64,000 bases of DNA from Albula goreensis (taxonomy: Eukaryota > Chordata > Actinopteri > Albuliformes > Albulidae). A program made the translations under genes and the position numbers. Shown here piece by piece: positions 23,700-35,450 of this stretch; position 1 is the stretch's first letter, and every line of letters begins with the position of its first letter. Location of the stretch: contig CM040756.1 of the NCBI GenBank assembly GCA_022829145.1, positions 3,799,680-3,863,679 of the forward strand, written 5' to 3'. The notes under the pieces were generated by a model. The model was not told the DNA's origin. It made no database searches and saw nothing but the letters and a program-made list of their open reading frames with translations.

Positions 23700-24958
23700 T
23701 ATATGACATTGTATTCAGTCCATTAATTCAGCAACCAAGGCCAGATAACCGTCTTTATAATAATAATAACAAAAATGTTAATAAATCCATTAAAATTACA
23801 TTAAGTATAATAGTGCAGAATGGTCTTATGCATTTGAAAAAAACAATCTTTTGCTTGCATTTCAACAGTAGTGACTACAACTTTAAAATGCTTTGTTTTC
23901 TTCAACAGAACTCTTTAAAAAGATGTTTTCTCCTTGCCAGGAGAAAGTTTTCTCCATGCCTTTTCTTTCCCAAATTTGGCTCCAAATTATACATGCAATT
24001 CAATATATTATAAAGCCAGGAAATTAGAATGATTTTGCTGTTTTTCAGGGATGATGTTAGCAACAATGCTAAACTGTTCCAGATAACTCAACAAATTGTG
24101 ATGAAAACCTTGTACACCATGTATGAAATTAAGCAATGATTTAGAGAGGAAATATTCACTCTTCCGCTGTGCTTACTGCAATCCACTAAAGCTGTTCATT
24201 CAGAATATCTGTTGTTTTGTTTTTTTTCTCATTCCTCCATTGCAACATTTTCACCACTCAGCTTATAATTGCAAATGAGGAACACACAAGTGTTTCTGAA
24301 TCTCCGTAGGAGATGGCTGAAGTTTTTTTTATGTATAAAAACAGTAACGCCAATGCACATTTCCCATCATGCATCACACTGCGGCTTTGTAATGTGTAGG
24401 CTGTATTCCATTGTTCATTCTCAAAGCATAGTCCTGCGAATTTACTTAAACCATGTTAGGTACAGTGCACCTAAATGTACTTCATTAGGAACATACCTGA
24501 GAATATTACCTGTTTGTTGAACCAATTTTGCTAATTTCCATAGCCATTCACCATGGGGAATTTCATGCAGTAGCGTTAGCAAAGGAATGCCCTCATATCT
24601 AACTACTGTGGAGAGATCCTTGAATACAAACAAGGATTTATTGAGATATGTTGCACCTTGCATTTGGAGCAAATTTGAAGGGTAATTTGACCGCAATACA
24701 ACTGATGTCCCTGCCTGTTCCTCTCTGATTTTGTATTTAGCACAGATTAGTCCCACTACTGGCTAGGAATCTATCTATTTATCTCCCGCTTAGTATCCAT
24801 GTTCCCATAGTGTGTGAAAAATGTGCGAAAGCAACGACAAATGTTTATATCTTTGTAAGAGAATGATCTGTTGAGAAATTATGGCTTTTGTGGTTGTGTT
24901 ACTGATCAGAGTTTAGCACATTTAGCATAACTAGAAGGTAAAGATTACAGAGAAATTT

Positions 24959-24998
<40 letters not shown>

Positions 24999-25240
24999 AC
25001 AGGCTTCTCCTTATCAGAAATCTCAAGTGTTTTTAGATAAAAAGTTCCTCATTAATGCTCTTGCATCCCCTGCCATTAATCAATTAATGCATACGCTCAT
25101 TCAGTGTTGTTCAGTCAAAATGAGTATGAGAGAGCTTGTAAACTTCTCCTTAAATCAGAGGGTTTAGATCACTAGTGTACAGCAGGCCCCAGTGTTACAG
25201 AGTCATTGAGACACAAGAGAGCAGGATGCTGCAGACACAC
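23700..25240. other. Intergenic between RNase gene 3 and LRAT-domain gene
   Basis: The left part to about 24515 is homologous to the RNase gene 2 3' flank. The rest is unremarkable except for a (CA)n run at 24964-24993. The two genes converge here. Confidence 0.5.
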
Positions 25241-25415
25241 TTTATTATGAGAGAGCTAGTACAGAGTTACAGGAAGCACTTTATTACAGTTTTACAGTTA
25301 GGTAACAGTGAGTGCTTTAGTACATAGTTATTAAGAGTTTAGCATTAGACTAATATGGGTCTTACTTAGAGAGGAAATGCAAGACCTATTAAATAGTTAG
25401 AGCGAGTGATTTGAC

Positions 25416-27195
25416 TTAATTACTTGTGTCAAATACAAGCTTAGTGGGTTTGTACTCTTGGATGAGGAGGCGTTTCACTGTAGACCGACGATGCCGTTTA
25501 GGCCATTTGATACAAAATCTCTCCTGTAGAAAAGAGTCACAGAATGTGCATTTCAATGACAGTAATGAATTGCTTCATCAATGCTGTTAAAATAATGTGC
25601 TTTCAAATACAACTTCCCTACATCACAATTTCAGGAGATTTGAAACATCAAGTTCAGCTTGCTTTGAAACCTTTTTTTCAGTTTTAGCAAACATATGACT
25701 GGGGTTCTGAAACAACTCCTTCAGTTCTAACTAAGAAGGATTACTTATAAAGGTTGCAAAATACAATTATTGCACAATAAAATACTTAAGGCAAGCACTA
25801 CATGCTTTTCATTCACATATAAAAGACATTATAACTTAACAAATCATTAACTGTTCTGATCTCAGAAATAATGGTACTGAGTACTTTATTCCAACGGTGT
25901 GAGAAATAGTGACAATAGCATTGGGCTGAGTGAAAGAATCGCTTACCTCGATCTGCTTTGACCGCTTACTGCCATAACAGATCAGTGAAACTATGTGCTC
26001 ACAGTTGTTTGTTAACAAATTGTAGCTCCCACAGCCTTTTTGACTAAGTTCTGTAATTGTCCTCGTGACATTTTCCCTGTTTTCTGGTCCTCCACAATTA
26101 TCTGGAACATTGTGTTCTCCACCAGCTTGTCTGTTGTAATTTTGTAAATTTTCAAATCGGCATATTTTCGGATCTTCTACGAGAAACAGAAAGTGTTATT
26201 TCTTGTCAAAGTATTTGGATGATGTATGAATTGGCCACACTAGACAAGATGCACAAATTCACAATATATAATATGTGTAATTCAAGTGAAAATAATGAAT
26301 ATGGTGTAACTACTCCATAATAACATTCATGCCACACTGAATGTGAATTAATAATATAGAATACATACTTCTGAAATGGAAAATGTCATCCTCAGGTCCT
26401 TTTGTTGTATTAGGAAATGACATATTTCCAACATAAATGGCAAAGTGTTGGTAATTGATGAAGAATTTCGTCTTATTAAATGTAAGAATGTCCCCAAATT
26501 TTAACTGCAAAAAGGGAATATGTTGGAATAAGGTAATTAGCATCTTTTATGGATTATATTACTGTACATCTTAAGGGTACTGTCACACATTCGCAAAATT
26601 AACATTTGCAAATATTCACCTCCCATTCACTTCCATTCTGTGCGAGTGAAGGGGCGAATAAAACATTCGCATCTTAGCTTCATGTAGAGTTCAGCTTTTG
26701 GAGAAGTTTGAATGGCAAATTCGCAGCCACAACCAACAGCAAAAAAGTGTGTGTGGTTGACCCCACTTGGCTGTAATTGGCTGTAGTTTTCTTAGTGCCC
26801 TGCTGAAAAAACAGCATATACCAGCTTGAGCTGGTTGCTGGTTCCAGCTGGTCTTAGCTGGTGTTAGGCTGGTTTAGTTGGATAACCAGGCTGGACAAGC
26901 TGGTCAGGCTGGTCTTGCTGGTTTGACAGTATAGTTTGCTAGTTTGGTATGGCTGGTCACCAGATCAGATCTGTTAGCATGCAAAATATATTTCCCAATG
27001 ATTTGACCTTGTTAATCTATTGCACCACACTAACATCAAAATTTTAATGATATTTAAGGTAACAAGCGGCCCAAAAATCCAGCATAATTTAAGAGGGAGG
27101 ACACATCAATGTAAGTAGATAGATTGGCAATTTACCTGGGTACTTTCTCCCAGAAGGGGGATAAGCAGGAATGCTACAGCAAGTAGATTCCTCAT
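25416..27195 (-). CDS. Predicted secreted LRAT-domain (PLAAT/H-rev107-like) protein
   Basis: Four coding exons with GT-AG borders and matching phases (27195-27136, 26504-26369, 26176-25947, 25523-25416) encode 177 residues. Residues 1-19 (MRNLLAVAFLLIPLLGEST) look like a cleavable signal peptide. The LRAT domain starts LKFGDILTF. Candidate catalytic residues are His40 in YQHFAIYVG, His63 in IFHFR and Cys124 in NNCEHIV, the His-His-Cys set of NlpC/P60-like acyltransferases and phospholipases. There is no C-terminal membrane helix; the tail is basic (WPKRHRRSTVKRLL). Six cysteines fit an oxidising environment. Poly(A) signals AATAAA lie at 25285-25280 and 25246-25241. The family normally acts on membrane phospholipids inside cells, so secretion would be unusual. 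The family call is firm, the substrate unknown. Confidence 0.85.
26794..26960. repeat. GCTGGT-rich dispersed repeat in LRAT-gene intron 1
   Basis: Runs of AGCTGGTTGCTGGTTCCAGC and CTGGTCTTAGCTGGTG are typical of a very common fish non-coding repeat (MITE-like). It lies between coding exons 1 and 2. Confidence 0.65.
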
Positions 27196-27236
27196 CCTTG
27201 CAAGTATGTTTTAGGAACTTGTGAAGAAGACTAAAT

Positions 27237-27999
27237 GGAAAAAAAAATCAACTTATAAAATAGTAAATGATAAAAGGATAGATGCAAAAGGATAAATCAT
27301 CAAGGTCAAAAATGACAGAAATCTTAAAACTGATCTGGTAAAGTATGTTAAGCGTCTCTTTACTAGTAGACTAAGATATTCCAAACTACATACAAGCTGA
27401 GTGGGTGTACCAAATTAAACACAAGTGGTCACCGTGGCGATAGGAGATGCAGGTATAGACAAGGTCCCTGACCCCAGACCCTTCTCATTTTAACCACTGC
27501 CCATTTGACCATTGCATGGATGCGATGACCATTCTGCCGTATGGTGCTATGGTCTGGCCCACTGCCACAACAAACCCCAGAAACCCACATTCTTCATTAA
27601 GACAAAAAGAGTATTTCAGTATATAATAAACATATATTCAATCATATAATTGCATAAATATGACCCCATCACTTGTAAATGACAAAAGTCACCGGTTTTG
27701 GGCCAAGTAAACTGCCCAGCTTTCAGCACAAGACATGGTATTACCTACAATATTACAATATACAAATACAAATGCAGTGATAGGAATATAATTACAATGT
27801 AGAAGCTGAGAGAGACAGAGAGAGAGCGAAAGAGAGAGAGAGCAAGATGAATGAACACTCTTTTGTTGTCTTACCTGAGGTTCAGCCGACAGGTGAGTAC
27901 AGAGCTGTGTGGAAAAGCTGCTTATGAACTCTGTGTTATCAGGGCCCGGCTGAAGACCCAACCTGTCCCCAACCACACCCCCACCCCCATTACCTGCAA

Positions 28000-28095
<96 letters not shown>

Positions 28096-29858
28096 ATGAT
28101 GGTTATGTACATTTCTTTTACTCTTCAGTTCCTTATTGCTGCAGTCATAAGAAGCTCTGCCTTTGTAACCCTTCATTTTATGCAAAATGTTAAGGGGAAC
28201 TCCAATTGCTTTAATGATTGTATTTTCAGGCAGCAAATGCAAAAATATTAAATCGCTTAAGTCTACACAGAATTTTATTTCGCAAGGTACAGTTTTCTTC
28301 TCACTTACTTTAAAAATCTTGTGAGAGATGAAGAATTGCATTCAATACCAAGTTAGACATCGCCATATCAAATTTTTAAATGAAACTTTTGTCTCTTAAG
28401 AATGAAACATTCGTCTCTGTGTAGAGGATTCTTACTAGGCACCGTTTTCATATGAGCATGTTGAATAAAAAATACCTTCCCATGTTAGGCTAATCAGCTG
28501 TAGGTTGCTGTGGATAAATAGCCCACTTATACTTCAGCTAAAACCTTCCTTTAAATCAACCAATAGAATTGTAATGCAGCGTGCTGAAGGTCACATATTC
28601 ACTTTGTTGCACTGTGATGGCAATGCTGAAAGTGCAGTGGGCTCTGCAGGACCAACGGAGGGTACTGGGCATCATACTGTTATAGGTATTCATATTCTGT
28701 TCTGTCATTAACATATCTGCATTTGAGAATAACTAATTACATACACATAGCTGCTCACAGCTATCTCTTATCACACTCATACTGACAGATATGTATATGC
28801 ACATATCACCAGTGTGCTCCCCACATTTACTGCACAGGGGTGCATGGAGCCTCCTGAGATAGAGTCACTTGTGGGAATGAATTTTAGTTTTTCGTGTGCA
28901 TCCACTACCTTACTTATTTCTTTCCACTGTCTTTAATTGTGTGGGATCTGCTGTATAACAGGCACCGATGTCTGTCCAGCTGCAGGCCGCAGAGCTGGAG
29001 CTAACCCCTGGTTTTGATGGCCAAGATGCTTTTGGGAGGGGCAGATAGCTGTTAACACTGATGAGAGTGCTACCCAGTCACGGGATGCTCAAATGTAGAA
29101 GGCAGTTACAGGTGGTTATGTTTTATGGGTATAACGCTTTGTATTGGATTTCAGCCAGCTATTGTCCATGAAAGTGAATGTACCAGGACGTTCTCATTTA
29201 CTGTTGCTGTCTCATCGTTACAGTTACTGAAGTTTGTTCTTACAATTTTTACATTTCTGTAAGAATCTGTCAGACATTTGGGAACACAGAGTGACATACA
29301 ATTAAAGTTTTTTTTTCAAATCAGAATTGTATAAGCCTCTGCAATATTGCCTGGACTGCACACACACACAAGCACAGTCAAGAACACACAAACATTAAAG
29401 TGACAGATTGTATGATTGCTTTATAAATATATCTCCATTAATTAAACAGCAATAATGCATTGGGATAATGATAAAAAACTATGATACCCCATACAGTGAA
29501 CCGGAGCAGTAGTCTCTGAGTCTGTATGATCTATTTACAGTCTGGGATAGTGGGTCAAATTTTACATGAAATATTTACTGGTGATGTTTAACATAACTAT
29601 GAACACACAAACACACAGGCACACTCATTTCGTACACTCTAACATTAAGCTCTGCACATATTGCTGCGACATCATGTGTCTCAGGTTTCTGACTGCCATT
29701 TAGGCTTTGTAAATGCCTTGCAGTTCATCTATGGCTGTTGTGCAATTATCATTAACAAAATGAGTGCAGTTATCTCCATGGCTTGAATCCAATCAAACAC
29801 ACTTAGTGTCTTTAAGGGTATATGTGCAATTTATTCAATCAAGACTTTACATTGTTAC
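27237..29858 (-). repeat. Large inverted repeat, right arm
   Basis: The reverse complement of 18761-21343. It starts 41 bp upstream of the LRAT-gene ATG, so it probably carries that gene's promoter and 5' UTR. Homology continues more weakly to about 29960. Confidence 0.9.
28002..28094. repeat. (CA)n microsatellite
   Basis: A CA tract of over 40 units with one TA interruption near 28006. It is longer than its inverted counterpart at 20529-20585. Confidence 0.95.
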
Positions 29859-30829
29859 ATATACTGTATTTCTTTGATTATTTAATTGGAAACAGGCAAT
29901 TCTGTCCCTTGGAATATGTTCTTCACATTATAAACTAGAACAGTAAATGCCCTGCAAAGGCTATGGATAATCTGATTACATTTATCAGGACATGAAAAAA
30001 TACTAAGTTCATTTGATTGGGTCCCAACTCATGTCTTTTATACATGTGTGTCTAAAGGACAGCTTCAGATGGGCTGGTAACAGTCATAAACTGGTCTTAA
30101 TGAAATGACAAACGAATGGGGATGAAAATGTGTACGTTATTTTCAGAATATTTTCAATAGAAATACATAAACTTCATGAAATTTAAAAATGCAGGACATA
30201 TATCGGCCTATGACAGTTGATGAGTTTTTATTTTGAGGTTCTTTGACCTCATGTTCTAAATCCAATGCACACATCTTTTAAGAGATTTGGTTACACCGTG
30301 CCACAGTATGTTTATTCTTGATTATCACACAATGGCCAAATGGACACATTTAGCAAAATCATGGTTGGCAGTTACAAACTTTGCAACTGCATTTGGTGCA
30401 ATCTGATTTTATAACTGTATGTACGTTGTTCATTGCACAATTTTATGTTCATAATTCTGTAAAAAAAAATGCTTTCTAGTGGAGTCCAAAAGTCTGAGAC
30501 CATATTTAACCTTTTTTTAAAAACTTTTTCATGTGAACCTGGAAATAATCAGAAAGTTTTAGGGTTTTGAGTTTACAAAACTTTAAAAAGTTATGGCATT
30601 TGAAATGAAGAGGAAAGAAACAATGTCTAGGTCAGCTTTCAGTTTTTTGTGCCACTGACCCTGTCAATCCCTTTGTAAGAAAGGTCAGACTCCATCAAAC
30701 ATTTATTGGGGTACTTACAGGCCAAGAAAGTTTTGTGCACTTAAAGACCGTGTGATAACATGAGTCATCAGTGTAAAATGCTTTAAACAACTGAGTAAAA
30801 TAGTGTTGGTAAAATCAATAATTTATTTT

Positions 30830-30865
<36 letters not shown>

Positions 30866-32270
30866 ACGCATGCACGCACACACACACAAACAAACACACA
30901 CATGCACATGCATGCACACACATACATTGAGTGTCGTATTAAATTTGATATTGTGTTTCCTCCAGTTAATTAATGCTGTGGCAAAAGGGCACCAGTCCTT
31001 GGCGATGGATGAATGGTCATTAATTTAATCAGTATAACGTAATGTGGTGTAAATTTTTCATAAGGTATTTGCTTTCCATTCCTGAGTTCTGCAGTATGGG
31101 GTTATTTATCTTTTGTTTGTTGCTAAGTGTTCTTCAGTGATACATTTGGAGTATTTGTGTCATGTGAAATGTAATGTAATACTTTCCATTTTCAAGTAAA
31201 TTACCAAAAAAAATTCTAGAGCTAAGAAATCCTTTCCTAATGATTTTTGTGATCCCTGGTAAATAGCGCCATCTATCGGACAGGGTTTGTCATTTATAAA
31301 GTACACAAATTACAAAATATTCTCCTACCCTGAAATGTAAAATTTTAGATTGTTTTGACCCCTGAACAATAATGCCACAGACATATAAAAAAGAAACTTT
31401 ATTTATTTAAAGTGACAGTGGGAAAAATACAAAACATTTTATCCTCAGTAGAAAGGCAAAATGGGACTTCTGCAGAATGAGCTAAATTTAACCAAATGGT
31501 ACAAGCACCATAGGCGACATTTACGCAGGTGACGCTGGGAACATGTCCCCACCACTTTTTGTCATGGCCCATTTTGTCCCCACCATTTTTTGGAAGCCTT
31601 TACACGTTAAACCCGTTGTTGTCCCTTGCACTTTTCAAAACAAACTCACGCCCATGACAAGGACAATTAATTATCAATATTAAAAGTGGAAAATACAATG
31701 AATCACAAAAGGTTTTTTTTGAGAGAAATACATGAAATACATGAACGTACATCAGAACTGTAAAGCAGTGTCCCCCCTGACTCTGGCATAATTAAGAATT
31801 TACATAAGTTTCAGAAGTTGAAACATTTATTTTGGTAATTTGTTTATTTAATTTTTTATTGGGGTGGTTGCCTGGACATGGATAGTATTCATCCTAGACT
31901 AAAGGAAAACTTCAGTGAAAATCTCAACTGAAGACAAGGCTTTATCCATGTCCAGGAAACCAGCCCATAATTACATATTGCAATGCATTATACTGTCATG
32001 ACAGCAGCACATAAAAACAGAAATCATAATCATGTGATATGCCTTACATACTGTATGACTATTATATTCAAATCCCATTGCCAGTACTTGGAGAAAAAAA
32101 ATATTAGAAACACTAAGCATTTGGTACAATGACTATTTGCTCTGCCATGGAAATATGACCCACCCAGACTGTGTTTCTGTGACTTCTTTACCCAGGCAAA
32201 GCTTACTGATGATAAAATTTAAACGTGTCCTGTTGATGGGTGAATGAAGAAGGGTGGATCTGTGCACGTT
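29859..32270. other. Intergenic with repeats
   Basis: No gene was recognised. It contains a decayed unit-B fragment (to about 29960), a (CA)n tract at 30832-30862 with CA-rich flank to 30920, a conserved dispersed repeat around 31500-31600 (CCCCACCA motifs), and the palindromic repeat at 31862-31972. Confidence 0.5.
31862..31972. mobile_element. Palindromic MITE-like repeat
   Basis: Inverted ends GGTTGCCTGGACATGGAT and ATCCATGTCCAGGAAACC lie about 75 bp apart. It resembles a very common fish element with a CCTAGACTAAA internal motif. Confidence 0.6.
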
Positions 32271-32526
32271 ATCCGAAATAGCCACTACCATCGTCTGCAT
32301 CAAAGAAAGATTTTTTCAATTAATCAGTTTCCTTTTAGGCTAAGCATGACCTCCCACCCAAAGCAACTACAATTTGCAAATTACCCAGCATGCACTACTG
32401 AATATGATATTAAGTGATTTCTAGCAATTATTTTGCTATATCCTATACCAGTTCAAAACCCCAATGAGACATTTCAACACAGTTGGGTTTTGCCCAAAAC
32501 ATTAAAAAAACATTTAGAGAAAGTAC

Positions 32527-32985
32527 CTTCCAGGTTGCTTAAATTCCTCCAATGCCATTTCTGTTAACAAAAACAGAGCTGATTGTGAGTTTTATGCATA
32601 CCCACAGATGTTAGCCTACAGATATCCCTAACAAAGCAGTGTATTGAATGTTGGGTTACCTACCGTCGGTTCTCAGTGTGTGAAATCAAGGACAGGACTG
32701 ACTGGGTCCTTTGGCCTAGTCCACCTAGATAACAGTGTTAGGTAAAGTCTTTTTGAGACAAGAATCCTTTGGTCGGCATAAAATAAAGCTTAATAAAGCT
32801 ATTGATCTGTGTGTGTTCATGAAAGGACCACATTTCAAAGAATAATATCACTGAGGAAACTATTGGTAGTTAGCGCAGCTGAACTTGCCTGCATGGCGTG
32901 GTGCTGGAAGGGCTGTGCTATGCCTTGGTGGAGCAGACCGGTGAAACATAAAACAGGAACATGGAAAGATTATCAAAACAGCTGC
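32527..32985 (-). pseudogene. Second copy of TRIM gene 1 tail exons, plus a 34-nt candidate exon
   Basis: 32643-32985 is a diverged copy of 33822-34150, carrying the two tail exons of TRIM gene 1. The copy of the linker exon stays open (SAPPRHSTALPAPRH), but its acceptor AG is changed to CG at 32940-32939. Its partner exon is also open (LGQRTQSVLSLISHTE). Further on, 32560-32527 has an acceptor (TTTGTTAACAG) and donor (GTACTT). Joined in the expected phase it reads RNGIGGI and a stop. It could supply an alternative 3' end of TRIM gene 1 or be non-functional. Confidence 0.4.
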
Positions 32986-33833
32986 CAAAGTAGTAAGGTT
33001 TATTCACTATCTGTAGACAGACGCAAAAGCAGAAAAATAGACCCACTGAACAGCCATGTATATGGATTCTGATGTGTAGTGTCACACTCTTATTAAATAT
33101 CTGAATGCACGAAAAATGCATTAAATGTTTAAGTATTATATTGTTTTCTTAATTTATTGCAAGTTCTGTGTAATTTATGTGTGCAAATTCTTACAAGAAG
33201 TCTAGTCCGTAAATGAATTCCTGATTTTTAATTTCATTTTATATTTAACTGTAATTGATAGTGGGCCATGAACACCAGCTCACCAGATTCAGGTACATTC
33301 TGTAAGTTGATAAAATGACAAAAGATGGGGTCATAAGTACAGGTGTCTGTATGTCTGCTGTTGATGTTATATTGATGTATAACTTTTCAGCAGTTATCGC
33401 TACCTAGGCCTATGCTAAGATAAATAAGTGATGCTAACGGGCGCGAGCGCGTTGCTAATGCTAGCGAACGTTTCAATTCATTTCTCTATATCTGTGGCAC
33501 TGTATGTGGATGTTCAGCTCTTGCCATGCTGACGTTTTCTGTGCAACATAACGCTGCTCTGATTGATTGCCTATGCAGTTATGTTTGTGTTTTTTGTCTT
33601 TTCACTGTGAGCCGCCACAGCCGAGTCTGCATGCAGTTATTTATTACTGTTATTGAATGTGTTTCTCTGCTCTTGTCTTGCTCTTAGACGCCATTCATGA
33701 TACATTGAAATTGGAGCAAAAGGCTACGCCCAGACACCGACGTCATTATAATGAATTGAGTTTGGCTTGCTGATTAACTGTGTACATATTCATACAAGGA
33801 GATCAGTACAATGAGCATCGAGTGTTGGGTTAC

Positions 33834-35408
33834 CTACCGGCGGTACTCAGTGTGTGAAGTCACGGGCAGGACTGACTGGTTCGTTTGGCCCAGTCCACCT
33901 AGGTAACAGTGTTAGGTAAAGTCGTTGTGAGACAGGAATCCTGTGGTCAGCATAAAGTAAAGCTTAATAAAGCTATTGACCTGTGTGTGTTCCGGTACTG
34001 GTAGTTAGCATAGCTGAACTTGCCTGTACGTTGCTGATATCCTGGAAGCGGCTGTTGGGAAGGTGTGCTGGCACATTCTGGATATCTCCACAGTGGCTGT
34101 GGAGGAGCCCGAGTTGACCTGTGATATGTAAAATAGGAACATAGCATGATTATGAAAATAAGAATTAATTAAATAAATATATATAGATCATGATTTTTTT
34201 TCTGTATGCTCGCAATGTTATATTTTATCAAAATTTCAAAATTTATTCATCCCTTTCCAGTTTAGGAGAAAAAATGTTTTCTGTATGAGCATAGAGCTAA
34301 AATTAAAAAAAAAAAAAAAAAAAAAAAGATTGTTGTTGATTGTTGTGCCAAGAACACCATTTAACAAAATTCAGGTACATTTTTATTAGCTGATAAAATT
34401 TCAAAGATCATTACAAGAGTCATAACCTGTAATCATCCGGGCCTTCATTCACATGTCTGGAGCGTTCATCTCTGTCTTGGTCTGGAGATATACATACACA
34501 CACACACATGGTATTGATCACACAGTGTAACTCACCCCCTGTACATTTAACTATTCTGTAGCTTTTGTCTAAAATAATTTGTAAAGTTTCTTTGGAGAGA
34601 AGGCATGACATTCTGTAGCTTTTCTCTAAAATAATTTGTAAAGTTTCTTTGGAGAGAAGGCATGACATTCTGTAGCTTTTCTCTAAAATAATTTGTAAAG
34701 TTTCTTTGGAGAGAAGGCATGACGCTCCACCATTTTACTCACTTGGCTGAAAAAACGTCCTCATCGTCTCCACTACTGTGGGCTTCAGATCGCACACATG
34801 CTTATTCATGTCTAAGTCTGCTGGAATTCTCCTTGGCTGTATCAGTAGACACTGAGTCCTGCAAAGACCTTCCAGTTAGGGCTGACATAGACGAATGATT
34901 CATCACAATGTAAATAATAGTAATAAATACAAAAAAAACAATAAACATACCTTTCCCTTGTGTCACTGTAACGCTGAAATAATTAGAATTTACAATTAAT
35001 TAGAAATGAACACAACTCAAATCATATAACTACAACCGTTAGCCATTAGCCATGCTTTCACGTGCCCTTTTCCTGCTGTGTAGCTAAAGTTTAGCAGGTG
35101 CAGGCTTCATTTCTGGTCGCATGAAATGTGAGACAAATATATGAAAACTTTGTTCCTCTTGGAAGAGTTGGAGATGCTGTATTTTGGATGAGACATTGAA
35201 CAAGATTCTTGACTCACTGTGGTAACTAAATATCCCAGGACACACTAAGAGTAGGGGTCCCCCAAGTGTCATATCCAAAGTATAGTGTCTTTTTCAAAAC
35301 CATGAAACAGTGATTAACATTTCTAAACTAGTACTAAAAATATAAAGTACTAAGAGGCAGCTAAGTAAGTTAGCTAAGCCATCAGCTTCTTTGTCAATGT
35401 GCTCTTTC

Positions 35409-35450
<42 letters not shown>

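Noticed and set aside
27689-28341. Open frames made of Cys-Val or Thr-His repeats
   Set aside because: They are translations of the (CA)n microsatellite; the same applies to 5696-6087, 20439-20836 and 56138-56392.
33822-34000. LTR retroelement ends (repeat pair with AATAAAGC near 33965 and 32785)
   Set aside because: No TG...CA borders or target duplications; the pair is better explained as duplication of TRIM gene 1 tail exons and introns.
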